DNA from: Dokdonella sp.
GTDB lineage: Bacteria; Pseudomonadota; Gammaproteobacteria; Xanthomonadales; Rhodanobacteraceae
Reading direction: 5' to 3'
DNA: 64,000 nucleotides
NCBI RefSeq assembly: GCF_017744955.1
Contig: NZ_JAGIAG010000002.1
Coordinates: 372,001 to 436,000, forward strand
The position numbers and the translations under genes were made by a program. The notes beneath the pieces were generated by a model, which saw only the letters and a program-made list of their open reading frames with translations, made no database searches and was not told the DNA's origin. Within the stretch, counting starts at the first letter, position 1; each line of letters begins with the position of its first letter. This document shows positions 19,028 to 27,912 of this stretch, in pieces.

Positions 19028-20146
19028 ATGAGCAAACGCGACTACTACGACGTCCTCGGCGTCGCTCGCGACGCGAGCGAAGAAGAGCTGAAGAAATCCT
19101 TTCGCCGCCTGGCGATGAAGTGCCATCCGGACCGTTGTCCGGACGATCCGGCGGCGCAGGAGAAGTTCAAGGAGGCCAAGGAGGCCTACGAGATCCTTTC
19201 CGACGCGCGCAAGCGCGCGATGTACGACCAGCACGGCCACGCCGCGTTCGAGCACGGCGGCGGCCGCGGCGGTTTCAACGGCGACGTCGGCGACATCTTC
19301 GGCGACATCTTCTCCGACATTTTCGGCATGGGCGGCGGGCGCGGTCGTGCGCGTCGCGGCTCGGACCTGCGCTATCTGATCGAACTCGATCTGGAAGAAG
19401 CCGTATTCGGCGTCGAGAAGCAGATCGAAGTGCCGACCCTGGTCGAATGCGACACCTGCGACGGCAGCGGCTCGGCCGACGGCAAGGTGTCGACCTGCGC
19501 GACCTGCCGCGGCCAAGGCCGCGTGCGCATGCAGAACGGCATCTTCTCGATCCAGCAGACCTGCCCGCATTGCGGCGGCGCCGGCAAGACGGTGACCAAT
19601 CCCTGCGGCGATTGCCGCGGCGAAGGCCGCCTGCAGTCCGAGCGCACGCTGTCGATCAAGATCCCGGCCGGCGTCGACAACGGCGATCGCATCCGTCTCA
19701 CCGGTCAGGGCGAAGCCGGCCCGAGCGGTACCGTGCCCGGCGATCTCTACGTCGAGGTGCGCGTGCGCGAGCACGCGATCTTCCAGCGCGAAGGCGACGA
19801 CCTGCATTGCGAGATCCCGGTGCGCTTCGCGCAGGCGGCGCTCGGTGCGGAGCTGAAGGTGCCGACGCTGGAGGGCGAGACCGACATCGCGATTCCGCCC
19901 GAGACGCAGACCGGCAAGTTGTTCCGCCTGCGCGGCAAGGGCGTGAAGTCGGTGCGCAGCGGGCGCACCGGCGATCTGCTCTGTCGCGTCGTGGTGGAGA
20001 CGCCGGTGCGGCTGACCAGCGAGCAGCGCGAGCTGCTGCAGCAGTTCGAGGCGACCTTCGCCGGCGATCAGGCTTCGGCCCATTCGCCGCGCACGAGCAC
20101 GTGGCTCGACGGCGTCAAGCGGTTCTGGGATCGCGTCACTTCGTAG
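19028..20146 (+). CDS. dnaJ: Chaperone DnaJ (Hsp40)
   Basis: 372-aa cochaperone that stimulates the DnaK ATPase. The J domain (DYYDVLGV to YDQHGHAAF) has the HPD motif in [11 protein letters not shown] Gly/Phe-rich stretch follows, then four CxxCxGxG zinc repeats ([32 protein letters not shown]) and the C-terminal peptide-binding domain. Two starts are possible: the ATG at 19028 gives the family start MSKRDYY, and the one at 19019 adds MAA. The extra Cys in KCHPDRC is unusual beside HPD. A strong hairpin separates it from dnaK. Confidence 0.98.
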   Translation: MSKRDYYDVLGVARDASEEELKKSFRRLAMKCHPDRCPDDPAAQEKFKEAKEAYEILSDARKRAMYDQHGHAAFEHGGGRGGFNGDVGDIFGDIFSDIFGMGGGRGRARRGSDLRYLIELDLEEAVFGVEKQIEVPTLVECDTCDGSGSADGKVSTCATCRGQGRVRMQNGIFSIQQTCPHCGGAGKTVTNPCGDCRGEGRLQSERTLSIKIPAGVDNGDRIRLTGQGEAGPSGTVPGDLYVEVRVREHAIFQREGDDLHCEIPVRFAQAALGAELKVPTLEGETDIAIPPETQTGKLFRLRGKGVKSVRSGRTGDLLCRVVVETPVRLTSEQRELLQQFEATFAGDQASAHSPRTSTWLDGVKRFWDRVTS

Positions 20147-20169
20147 GGAAGGCCTTCTAGAAAGCATCC

Positions 20170-20242
20170 TCTCGCAGAGGCGCAGAGGCGCAGAGGCGCG
20201 GAGAAAAGCAGTAGAAGTGCCTTTCTCTGCGCCTCTGCGAGA
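20170..20242. repeat. CGCAGAG-type inverted repeat, gene-free copy
   Basis: TCTCGCAGAGGCGCAGAG (20170-20187) is perfectly complementary to 20225-20242 (18 bp). Extra CGCAGAGG units lie inside the left arm. It fills the dnaJ-dapB gap. The arm sequence is shared with the repeats at 30191-30273 and with the arms around the GxxExxY gene at 40222-40693. Confidence 0.8.
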
Positions 20243-20287
20243 AATCTTCTTGTGGGCGTCGCCTCTGGCGCCTCCGCGCGGCTGGGC

Positions 20288-20293
20288 TACCAT
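20288..20293 (+). promoter_or_regulatory. Candidate -10 element for dapB
   Basis: TACCAT followed by CGCGC, 26 bp before the dapB ATG. The context is the same as the -10 candidates of dcd and hrcA. Confidence 0.35.
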
Positions 20294-20319
20294 CGCGCTC
20301 CTGATCCACGGAGCGCGTC

Positions 20320-21108
20320 ATGTCTTCTTCGATTCCCGTCGTCCTCCACGGCGCCGCCGGGCGCATGGGGCAGGCGATCCTGCGCGTGCTCGACGAGCGC
20401 GCCGACCTGACGCCTGTCGCGGCGCTGGTGCGCGCGGATTCCGCGCGGGTCGGTCAACCGGTCTATCCGTTCTCCGAGCGCACCCTGCGCTACGCCGGCA
20501 CGCTCGCGCCGGACCTCGCCGCGAGCGTGCTGATCGATTTCAGCGTCGCCGACGCGTTCGACCACGGTCTCGCGCTCGCGCTCGAACGCAAACTCCCCTT
20601 CGTCAGCGGCACCACCGGCCTCGACGCGCGCCAGCGCGCCGCGCTGGAACGCGCGGCAGCGTCGATTCCGACGCTGTGGGCGGCGAATTTCAGTCTCGGC
20701 GTCGCAGTCCTGGCCAAGCTCGTCGCCGCGGCGGCGAGGGCGGTGCCGGAATGGGACTGCGAGATCGCCGAAGCGCACCACGCCGGCAAGCACGACGCTC
20801 CGTCCGGCACCGGGCTGATGCTCGGCCGCGAAGTCGCCGCCGCGCGCGGCCAGGACTTCGACGCGGTCGCACGCTATTCGCACGCCGGCAACGCGCGCGC
20901 GCGCGGCACGATCGGCTTCGCCTCCACCCGCGCCGCCGACATCGTCGGCGAGCACACGGTGATGTTCGCCACGGCGGGAGAACGCATCGAGCTGGTCCAC
21001 CGCGCCACCGATCGCATGATCTTCGCCCGCGGCGCCGTCGCCGCCGCCCGCTGGATCGCCGGGCGGCCTGCGGGCCGCTACTCCCTCGAAGACGTCATTT
21101 TTTCCTGA
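20320..21108 (+). CDS. dapB: 4-hydroxy-tetrahydrodipicolinate reductase DapB
   Basis: 262-aa NAD(P)H-dependent enzyme of the diaminopimelate and lysine pathway. The Rossmann fingerprint GAAGRMGQ is near the N terminus. The substrate and catalytic block reads EAHHAGKHDAPSGTG, with the catalytic His and Lys as in E. coli DapB. SGTTG of the nucleotide pocket is also present. The position after dnaJ is the Xanthomonas order. The next gene there is usually carA, but here an unrelated secreted protein follows. Confidence 0.96.
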   Translation: MSSSIPVVLHGAAGRMGQAILRVLDERADLTPVAALVRADSARVGQPVYPFSERTLRYAGTLAPDLAASVLIDFSVADAFDHGLALALERKLPFVSGTTGLDARQRAALERAAASIPTLWAANFSLGVAVLAKLVAAAARAVPEWDCEIAEAHHAGKHDAPSGTGLMLGREVAAARGQDFDAVARYSHAGNARARGTIGFASTRAADIVGEHTVMFATAGERIELVHRATDRMIFARGAVAAARWIAGRPAGRYSLEDVIFS

Positions 21109-21546
21109 GGAAACCTCGAAACCTTCAGCACAGTCGTTCTCGTGCCGGACACTGGAATACGTTCGACTCTCGTCATTTCCGCAATATCGACCGCAGCAAG
21201 CGAATGGCGAAGTCGGACCGAAGGGCGAGGGGGGAGGCATCGTTACCAGCCGAAGTGCTCCGGCGATCCACTGCGTCGTCATTTCCGCGCTTCCGCGAAA
21301 GCAAGAACCCACATGGGTCTGGTCACGCTAGAGAAAAGTCGAAGTGACTCCTTAGTTTTCGCGGGAATGACGAGGCTTTGAGCTTTCCTGAGGTGAGCGC
21401 GTGCCGGTCGTTGCCCGGCGGAGAGCGATGACGCAATTTCCATGGCTCGCGCGCGTTAGCATTGGCGATGAGGGGTTGCGTCTCGGGTGGGGGCGCGGAT
21501 TTTCACGAGCTCGACTTATCGGGCTTGGTTTCCAGGGGAAGAAATC
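21109..21546. other. Intergenic region between dapB and the Kelch gene
   Basis: 438 bp without a supported gene. It contains a GTCATTCCCGCG-type inverted repeat (21277-21372) and a shorter related fragment near 21172. The carAB genes expected at this place in related genomes are absent. The base composition is a little less GC-rich than in neighbouring genes. Confidence 0.5.
21277..21372. repeat. GTCATTCCCGCG-type dispersed repeat
   Basis: CGTCATTTCCGCG (21277-21289) and, inverted, CGCGGGAATGACG (21360-21372) bound a 96-bp segment. The motif is a well-known intergenic repeat type in beta- and gammaproteobacteria. Another copy lies at 32332-32400. Confidence 0.65.
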
Positions 21547-24156
21547 ATGAGTCGAGTGGAATGCATTCCATCGGGATTCGCAGTGCCTGAGCGGCTACGC
21601 AGGTTCGGCGCGGCCTGTCTGCTATTGGCGCTTGGGCTGCTGGCTGCCCCGGTCTGGGCCATCGCCGATACGTGGTCGTCCGAAGCGTCAATGGCGATTG
21701 CGCGTCACGCCCACACCGCCACGCTGCTGCCGTCCGGCAAAGTGCTGGTGGCGGGAGGAAGAAACAGTAGCGGCATCGTCGCCGGAGCCGAACTGTACGA
21801 TCCGGCGGCGGACAGCTGGGCACAGGCTGGCGCCATGGCGACTGCGCGCCGCCTGCACACCGCGACGCTGCTGCCGTCCGGGCGAGTGTTGGTGACCGGC
21901 GGACAGAGCAACAGCGGGTCCCTTGCCAGTGCCGAGCTGTACGACCCGGCGACGAACGCCTGGATTCCTGCGGGGACAATGGCGGCCGCGCGCCGTTCCC
22001 ACACGGCCACGCTGCTGCCTTCGGGGCGGGTGCTGGTGGTGGGTGGCTTCGACAGCACTCCACTCGCCACCGCAGAACTCTACGATCCGGCAACGAACGC
22101 CTGGACATCCGCAGGTACGATGGCGACCTGGCGGGACAGTCACACCGCTACGTTGCTGTCCTCCGGTCTGGTGTTGGTCGCCGGCGGCTGGACCGCAGCC
22201 GCCGAGCTCTACAACCCCACGACGAACAGTTGGAGCTCGGCGGGGGCAATGGCGGACCTGCGTCTCGGCCTCACCGCCACGTTGCTCGCGAACGGTCAAT
22301 TGCTGGTGACCGGGGGGCAGACCGTCAACGGCAGCTTTTACATTCTGGCGAGCGCCGAACGCTACGACCCGACGACGAATACCTGGACCTCCGCAGGTGC
22401 GATGGCGACGCCGCGGGTCGGGCATGCCGCCACGTTGCTGCCATCGGGCCAAGTTCTCGTGACTGGCGGCCAGACGACCAGCAGCGGCGGCTATCTGGCC
22501 GAAGCTCAGCGCTACGATCCGGCAACGAATACGTGGACCTCAGCGGGTGCGATGGCGACTGCTCGCTCCGGCCACTCCGCGACGTTGTTGCCCACAGGCG
22601 AGGTATCGGTGGAGGGCGGCTCCAACGGCAGTTATCTCGCCGCCGGCGAGCGGTACTCCGATGCACCTGCGACGCCGATACTGACGTGGGCGATGCCGGC
22701 ACCGATCATCTACGGCACCGCGCTCGGCGCGTCGCAGCTGAATGCCAGTGCGAGCTTCCAAGGCAATTCGATCGTCGGCACGTTCACGTACACGCCGTCC
22801 GCGGGCACGCTGTTGAACGCCGGAGCTGGCCAGACGCTGTCAGTCGAATTCGCGCCGGCGGACACGGTGAATTATGCGAATGCCTCGACCACCACCACCA
22901 TCACGGTCGAGCCAGCTTCGACGACTTCCAGTGTGTCGGCTTCGCCCGCGTCGACCGTCTTCGGTCAAGGCACGACGTTGATCGCCAATGTCGCGCTACC
23001 TGTCGGCAACAGCGGTGTCGTGCTCGGCACGGTCGCCTTCAGCGACGCCGGCACGCCGCTGCCGGACTGCATGATGGTCGCGGTGGAAGGCGGGCAGGCG
23101 ACATGCGCCGCTGCCGGTCTCGCGGTCGGTTCGCACGACATCGTCGCCGCATTCACGCCGGACGACGGAAATACGACGCTCTCGGCGAGTGCCGCTGCGA
23201 ACGTCGTCGTCGACAAAGCCTCGACCGTGACCATGCTGACAGAACCCGCACCAATCGTGTTCGGCGATACGGTCACCGTCAGCGCAACGGTGTCGGTCGT
23301 CGCACCGGGCGCCGGAACGCCGAGCGGCAGCATAGCGATCGATGCCGGCACGCCTGCCGAGGCCTGCATCATCACGTTGCCTGCGACCAGTTGCACGCTG
23401 ACGCCGAGCAGTGCCGGCGCGAAGACGTTGAGCGCCATCTTCTTGCCGGATGCGGTGTCCGCCGCGAATCTCGATAGCTCCGGCACCAGCGGGACACTGA
23501 CTGTCGATCGCGCACCGCAAGCTGACTTGAGCGTCGCGGCCACGCCGAATGTCGTGACTCCAGGTATGAGCAGCCAATTATCCTCGAGCGGCGGCTCAGG
23601 TACCGGGGCGGTGAGCTACTCGGCGGACAGCGGGCCGTGCGGCGTGGTCGGCGATGTGGTGACCGCGACCAGCATTGGCACATGCATCGTGCGTGCAACC
23701 AAGGCTGCGGATACGAACTACGAGGCGGCGAGCGCCACGGCGAGCGTGCTCGTGCAAGCCCCGCGGCTCGCGCTCACGATCGACGACGGCCGCGACTTCG
23801 TGCGTTACGGGGAAATGGTCGACTACACCGTCACTCTGAGAAACGCAGGCGAGGCCTCCGCAGACGTGCCGGTGACGTTCGCGCTGTCGAGCGCGTTCGA
23901 CGGCGACTCCGCACGTTTTGCCTGCCATGGCGACGACGTCGGCACAATCTGCACGCAGGACGCGATCGATCCATTGCGCTACAGGGTCACGCTGTCCTCC
24001 AAGCGCAGCGTGACGTGGGTTGTCAACGTACCCGTACGTTCCGACGCGGAAGAAGCCAATATCGAGTTTCAGGTTTCCGCCACCGGCGCGAAGCCGGTCA
24101 TCGAAGTCAATGCGTTGGTCCTGTTCAAGAATGGTTTCGATACAACCGAGGACTAG
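21547..24156 (+). CDS. Secreted Kelch-repeat and Ig-like protein with GFD tail
   Basis: 869-aa exported protein. A signal sequence lies within residues 25-55. Seven Kelch-type repeats of about 50 residues follow, each with the core HTATLLPSG.VLVTGG and ending in YDP.TN.W, which should form a beta-propeller. Two or three Ig-like or MBG-type domains come next (for example YGTALGASQLNASASF), then a DUF11-like domain (MVDYTVTLRNAGEAS). The protein ends VLFKNGFDTTED, and its GFD tail is shared with the secreted protein at 47565-50978. The ATG at 21547 has GGGGAAG just upstream. The role is probably adhesive or structural at the cell surface. No catalytic motif is visible. Confidence 0.8.
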   Translation: MSRVECIPSGFAVPERLRRFGAACLLLALGLLAAPVWAIADTWSSEASMAIARHAHTATLLPSGKVLVAGGRNSSGIVAGAELYDPAADSWAQAGAMATARRLHTATLLPSGRVLVTGGQSNSGSLASAELYDPATNAWIPAGTMAAARRSHTATLLPSGRVLVVGGFDSTPLATAELYDPATNAWTSAGTMATWRDSHTATLLSSGLVLVAGGWTAAAELYNPTTNSWSSAGAMADLRLGLTATLLANGQLLVTGGQTVNGSFYILASAERYDPTTNTWTSAGAMATPRVGHAATLLPSGQVLVTGGQTTSSGGYLAEAQRYDPATNTWTSAGAMATARSGHSATLLPTGEVSVEGGSNGSYLAAGERYSDAPATPILTWAMPAPIIYGTALGASQLNASASFQGNSIVGTFTYTPSAGTLLNAGAGQTLSVEFAPADTVNYANASTTTTITVEPASTTSSVSASPASTVFGQGTTLIANVALPVGNSGVVLGTVAFSDAGTPLPDCMMVAVEGGQATCAAAGLAVGSHDIVAAFTPDDGNTTLSASAAANVVVDKASTVTMLTEPAPIVFGDTVTVSATVSVVAPGAGTPSGSIAIDAGTPAEACIITLPATSCTLTPSSAGAKTLSAIFLPDAVSAANLDSSGTSGTLTVDRAPQADLSVAATPNVVTPGMSSQLSSSGGSGTGAVSYSADSGPCGVVGDVVTATSIGTCIVRATKAADTNYEAASATASVLVQAPRLALTIDDGRDFVRYGEMVDYTVTLRNAGEASADVPVTFALSSAFDGDSARFACHGDDVGTICTQDAIDPLRYRVTLSSKRSVTWVVNVPVRSDAEEANIEFQVSATGAKPVIEVNALVLFKNGFDTTED

Positions 24157-24343
24157 AGCGCGCCGTCGTCCGAGGCGTTCATGTCGCTGAGATTGTCCAT
24201 GGTGAAGCGTCGCGCGGTGCCGCGGTAGCGGCGATTTCGTCGCAGGCGGCAGCTCCGTGTCCGCGACGACCATGCGCCTGTCTATGACATTGGACCGCTC
24301 CGCCTCGCGGCGGCCGAGCGACGCTACAGCTAGCAATTGGCGC

Positions 24344-24372
24344 AAAAAAAAAAAGGGGCGCTTGCGCGCCCC
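24344..24372 (-). terminator. Rho-independent terminator of the porin gene
   Basis: Read on the minus strand, GGGGCGC (24372-24366), loop GCAA and GCGCCCC (24361-24355) form a 7-bp perfect stem followed by eleven T (24354-24344). It lies 28 bp after the porin stop codon. Confidence 0.93.
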
Positions 24373-24400
24373 AAGGAGAGTGAACGGGAAAACGTGGAAA

Positions 24401-25645
24401 TCAGAAGTAGATCTGCAGGCGCGCTTCGAAGATACGCGGATCGACGTCGACGTTCTTCTTGATCGAACCGCCGTAGTACTTGGTGCTGTTGGCCCAGATG
24501 TAGTTCGCCTGCACCTTGAAGTGCTGGCCGAGGTACCAGTTCGCGCCGACGGTCCAGTTGTCTTCCTTGCCGCCGAGCACCGGGCCGTCGTTGAGGTCGA
24601 GCGAGCTGTAGCGCACGGCGACTTCGACCGCGCCCCACTCGTTGACCGGACGCACGTTGCCGATCGTGCCCTTGCTGTACGGACGGCTCTCGCCGGTCAG
24701 TACCCACGAGCCCTGGATGTAGTAGCCGTCGCCCTCGTAGCTCGGCTTGCCCTTCGGATCGGCGCTGAAGCGCAGGTATTCGCCCTGCACCAGCAGCGGT
24801 CCGTGGATGTAGGCGCCTTCCAGTCCGAGGCGGTCGATCGTGCCCGGGAAGCTCAGGTTGCCGGTGTCGATCAGGCGCGTGCCGGTCATGCCCGATTCGG
24901 GACGGGCGCGGAAGCGCGCCGCCGGATTGGTGACGACGCCCTTGCCGTCCTTGGTCGAGTCGCGGTCTTCCTGCGACCAGGCCAGGCCGAGGTGCAGCAC
25001 GTTGGCCTGTTCGCGCGAGCCGGCGCCGGGCTGGCGGTTGAACGGCGTCCACGCCACGCGTGCGGCCGGGCCGTCGCCGTCGTTGTCGCCGTTGAGGTCG
25101 CCGCCCTTGAAGTAGGCGAGGTAGAACAACCAGTCCTTGACGCCGGTATAGGTCCAGTCGAAGCCGATGCGGCGGCCCATATTGGCGGCCTGGACCGGCA
25201 TGGCGCGCTCGAGGAACGTCGTCGCGCTGGAGCTGATCGTCTCTTCCCAGCCGACCGGAGTCTTGAACTGGCCGAGGCGGAAGTCGCCGAATTCCTTGTT
25301 GCTGTAGCGGATGAAGTTGTCGATCCAGCCGGTGGTCGGCAGGCCGCCGCGCACGGTGAAGTCGTAGCCGATGTTGAAATCCAGACCCCACGGCGTCTTG
25401 CCGTAGAAGTTGAATTCCTTGCGGCGCCACGCGTTCATGTCCGGCAGGAAGACCTGGCCGTTGGACGGATTCTGCGTGTCGCCGCTGTAATCCTCGTACT
25501 GGTACTGATACAGACCCTTGAAGCCGAACTCGTAGCCGTCGGCGGTCTTGTACTTGGTCGGCCAGTCGTTGAGCAGGTCGTAGGCCATCGCGTTGGTGCC
25601 GAACGCGCAAAACAGAGCGGCGGCGATCGCAGGTCGCAATTTCAT
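24401..25645 (-). CDS. Phosphate-selective porin (OprP/OprO family)
   Basis: 414-aa outer-membrane beta-barrel. It has a signal peptide ending NAMA, then alternating amphipathic strands (FGFKGLYQYQYEDY, RPWSLRFRLGQF-type segments such as FRLGQFKTPVGWEE), and a C-terminal Phe (RLQIYF) that serves as the BAM recognition signal. The family forms anion channels that favour phosphate or polyphosphate. A Pho-box-like sequence lies 56 bp upstream of the start, and a clear terminator lies downstream, so it looks monocistronic and phosphate-regulated. Selectivity cannot be read from the sequence here. Confidence 0.87.
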   Translation of the reverse strand: MKLRPAIAAALFCAFGTNAMAYDLLNDWPTKYKTADGYEFGFKGLYQYQYEDYSGDTQNPSNGQVFLPDMNAWRRKEFNFYGKTPWGLDFNIGYDFTVRGGLPTTGWIDNFIRYSNKEFGDFRLGQFKTPVGWEETISSSATTFLERAMPVQAANMGRRIGFDWTYTGVKDWLFYLAYFKGGDLNGDNDGDGPAARVAWTPFNRQPGAGSREQANVLHLGLAWSQEDRDSTKDGKGVVTNPAARFRARPESGMTGTRLIDTGNLSFPGTIDRLGLEGAYIHGPLLVQGEYLRFSADPKGKPSYEGDGYYIQGSWVLTGESRPYSKGTIGNVRPVNEWGAVEVAVRYSSLDLNDGPVLGGKEDNWTVGANWYLGQHFKVQANYIWANSTKYYGGSIKKNVDVDPRIFEARLQIYF

Positions 25646-25700
25646 CCGGTAGTCCTCGAAGAAAGCGGGGCAGAAAACTGGCGCGAAGTCTGGCCAGCCG

Positions 25701-25720
25701 CTGTTACGCTTCGATGACAA
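25701..25720 (-). promoter_or_regulatory. Possible Pho box upstream of the porin
   Basis: On the minus strand TTGTCAT-CGAA-GCGTAAC resembles two PhoB half-sites (CTGTCAT) separated by 4 bp. The first half-site matches well and the second poorly. The position 56 bp before a phosphate-type porin gives the idea some weight. Confidence 0.35.
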
Positions 25721-25864
25721 AACAACGCCGTCTTAACGCCGATTGGTCAGCACTCGGGCGCAAGCCCCGGAAAACAGGCGGTCACGAGCGGGCTCCGCCG
25801 AAGGCGGCGATTCGGAGCAGTGGCGTGCCGCTTCGTCGCAGGCACCCGGGATGGCCCGCTGAAA

Positions 25865-26503
25865 CTACATCGTGACGGTCTTGTGACGATATGCGCACAA
25901 GTCCCTGATTGCGCAACGCGGACATTCCGGCTTGCGCGCCTTGCAGACGTACCGGCCGTGCAGGATCAGCCAGTGATGCGCGTCCTTGCGGAATTCGTCG
26001 GGTACGACCTTCTCGAGCCGGTCCTCGACCGCGCGCACGGTCTTGCCGGGCGCCAGGCCCGTGCGATTGGCGACGCGGAAGATGTGCGTGTCGACCGCGA
26101 TGGTCGGCTCGCCGAACGCGGTGTTCAGCACCACGTTGGCGGTCTTGCGGCCGACGCCGGGCAGGGCCTCCAGCGCCTCGCGCGAGCGCGGCACTTCGCC
26201 GCCGTAGCGTTCGACCAGGATGCGGCAGGTCGCGACGACGTTCTTCGCCTTGGCGTTGTAGAGGCCGATCGTGCTGATGCAGGACTTGAGCCCCTCCTCG
26301 CCGAGATCGAGGATCGCCTGCGGCGTGTTCGCCACCGGGTAGAGGCGCCTGGTCGCCTTGTTGACGCCGACGTCGGTCGCCTGCGCGGACAGGATCACCG
26401 CGATGAGCAATTCGAACGGCGTCGTGTAGACCAGCTCGGTGGTCGGGGTCGGGTTCAGCTCGCGCAGGCGGCGGAACAGTTCGACGATCTTTTCGCGTTT
26501 CAT
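25865..26503 (-). CDS. nth: Endonuclease III
   Basis: 212-aa base-excision repair glycosylase and AP lyase for oxidised pyrimidines. The helix-hairpin-helix reads LPGVGRKTANVV with the catalytic Lys, and VDTHIFRVANR carries the catalytic Asp. The C-terminal 4Fe-4S loop has the four Cys in C-x6-C-x2-C-x5-C spacing (CKARKPECPRCAIRDLC). The ATG at 26503 gives the E. coli length. It is followed upstream by the soluble rsxB gene, as in Xanthomonas. Copy 2 of the 92-bp repeat ends 8 bp before its start. Confidence 0.97.
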   Translation of the reverse strand: MKREKIVELFRRLRELNPTPTTELVYTTPFELLIAVILSAQATDVGVNKATRRLYPVANTPQAILDLGEEGLKSCISTIGLYNAKAKNVVATCRILVERYGGEVPRSREALEALPGVGRKTANVVLNTAFGEPTIAVDTHIFRVANRTGLAPGKTVRAVEDRLEKVVPDEFRKDAHHWLILHGRYVCKARKPECPRCAIRDLCAYRHKTVTM

Positions 26504-26511
26504 CGATGTCT

Positions 26512-26603
26512 GCGATCCATCCGGGATCGCTGCGGTCCGAAGGGGCGCAGCGGTTGGTCGGCGTCCGGTTTCGGAAGGTCCATCCGCGGCCATTCCCGGC
26601 CGC
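26512..26603 (-). repeat. 92-bp two-hairpin GGA repeat, copy 2 (before nth)
   Basis: On the minus strand stem A is GCGGCC/GGCCGC (26603-26586, loop GGGAAT) and stem B is GCGATC/GATCGC (26530-26512, loop CCGGATG). TGGACCTTCCG follows stem A. The copy is in sense orientation and stops 8 bp before the nth ATG, within the 119-bp gap after rsxB. Confidence 0.88.
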
Positions 26604-26622
26604 GCTTTTCGACGGATGCTTC

Positions 26623-27363
26623 CTAGTCGGGTTCCTGGGTCATTTTGCGCGCACGGCCGCGCGCGATGGCTTCGAGCACGGCCGAGCGGGTGATCGGCAC
26701 GGCGGCCGTCGAGGCTTCGGCCTTGTTCGTCACCGGAGGAGAGTCCATCGACGGGGCAGCCTCAGGCGACGCCGTTTCGGCGCCGTCCGCGTCGCTCGCG
26801 TCGTCATCGGGAACGGCGGATCGGAGATCTCGTTCCGTTCGTCGAGAGGCGCGATTGCCCGCCTCCGCCAATCGCGCCTTGCGAGCCTCGTAGCGCCGCC
26901 GCGCGTGCGCGGCGCGCGCGAGCACTTCGGTGCGCGGCAGCGGCTGCGCGGCGGTCGGTTGCAGGGAGATGCAATCGACCGGACACGGCGGCAGGCACAA
27001 CTCGCAGCCGGTGCATTCGGCGGCGATGATCGTGTGCATGCGCTTGGCCGCGCCGACGATCGCGTCGACCGGGCAGGCGCGGATGCATTTGGTGCAGCCG
27101 ATGCAGATCGCCTCGTCGATGACCGCCACCAGCGGCGGCCGCTCGAAGCCGTAGTCTGGATTCAACGGCTTCGCGGCACGGCCGAGCAGGGCGGCGAGCG
27201 CGCCGACGCCGTCCTCGCCGCCCGGCGGGCAGCGGTCGATGTCGGCCGCGCCGCTCGCGATCGCCTGCGCGTAGGCGCGGCAGGTCGGATAGCCGCAGCG
27301 CGTGCATTGGGTCTGCGGCAGCAGGGCGTCGAGGCGGTCGGCGAGGTCGGCGGTCGTGCTCAT
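26623..27363 (-). CDS. rsxB: RsxB/RnfB-like ferredoxin protein (soluble form)
   Basis: 246 aa. The N terminus carries the 4Fe domain ([16 protein letters not shown] followed by a Cys near CPPGG). Two ferredoxin clusters then follow ([12 protein letters not shown] and [12 protein letters not shown]). RnfB of the Rnf/Rsx electron-transfer complex normally starts with a membrane helix. That helix is absent here, as in the short Xanthomonas homologues next to nth, so this form is probably soluble and its redox partner is unclear. The C-terminal 80 residues are Ala/Arg-rich and of low complexity. It overlaps the DUF2007 gene by 4 bp. Confidence 0.88.
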   Translation of the reverse strand: MSTTADLADRLDALLPQTQCTRCGYPTCRAYAQAIASGAADIDRCPPGGEDGVGALAALLGRAAKPLNPDYGFERPPLVAVIDEAICIGCTKCIRACPVDAIVGAAKRMHTIIAAECTGCELCLPPCPVDCISLQPTAAQPLPRTEVLARAAHARRRYEARKARLAEAGNRASRRTERDLRSAVPDDDASDADGAETASPEAAPSMDSPPVTNKAEASTAAVPITRSAVLEAIARGRARKMTQEPD

Positions 27364-27902
27364 CCGGCGGGCTCCGCCGACGCCGTCGGCTCCGCCTCGG
27401 CCACGGCGTGCGCGAGCGCATCGAAATGCCGCCGCGGCGTCGCGAAAGCGGCGCCGCAGCTTCGACAGCGATGCCGCGATCCGAGCAACGGCGCGGCGGC
27501 TAGGGGAAGGAAGGGCAGGAGGCCCGCGATCCACAACAGCGCGGGCGAGGAGGTGAACGCGAACGGTGCGACCTGCGAGGCGAGCAGCGTGCCGAAGACG
27601 ACCCTGCGCGGCCGCGGATCGTCGGCGACGGCATGGCCGGAGCAGCGCGGGCAGGCAGGCACGTCGAGATCGGCGTCCGCGAGCGTCATCGCGCCGGACC
27701 GGTAGTCGGCGAGCAACTCCTGCGCCGACGCCATCTGCGCGGCGGGCACCATCACGCGATAGCCGCCGAGCGCCAGCGTCTTGAACCAGTCCTGGCGCAC
27801 GATTCCGGCGTCGAACACCGACGCGTGCAGGCCGTGCGCGCGCAGCATCGCCTCGACGACGTGCGCCTCGCCGAAATCCGCCGACCAGTACGCGCGCTGC
27901 AA
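27360..27902 (-). CDS. DUF2007-domain protein
   Basis: 180 aa. The first 65 or so residues fit the DUF2007 putative signal-transducing domain ([37 protein letters not shown]). A CxxC pair (CPRC), a hydrophobic segment ([20 protein letters not shown]) and a second CxxC (CRSCG) follow, suggesting a membrane-tethered zinc-ribbon protein. Its stop overlaps the rsxB start by 4 bp, and it begins 10 bp after metG ends, so metG, this gene and rsxB form one operon. The function is unknown. Confidence 0.75.
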   Translation of the reverse strand: MQRAYWSADFGEAHVVEAMLRAHGLHASVFDAGIVRQDWFKTLALGGYRVMVPAAQMASAQELLADYRSGAMTLADADLDVPACPRCSGHAVADDPRPRRVVFGTLLASQVAPFAFTSSPALLWIAGLLPFLPLAAAPLLGSRHRCRSCGAAFATPRRHFDALAHAVAEAEPTASAEPAG

Positions 27903-27912
27903 GCCGGCCCCG

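Noticed and set aside
26623..27363. RsxB as a truncated or broken RnfB
   Set aside because: The missing membrane helix is normal for the short homologues next to nth in this group, and the frame and cluster motifs are intact.
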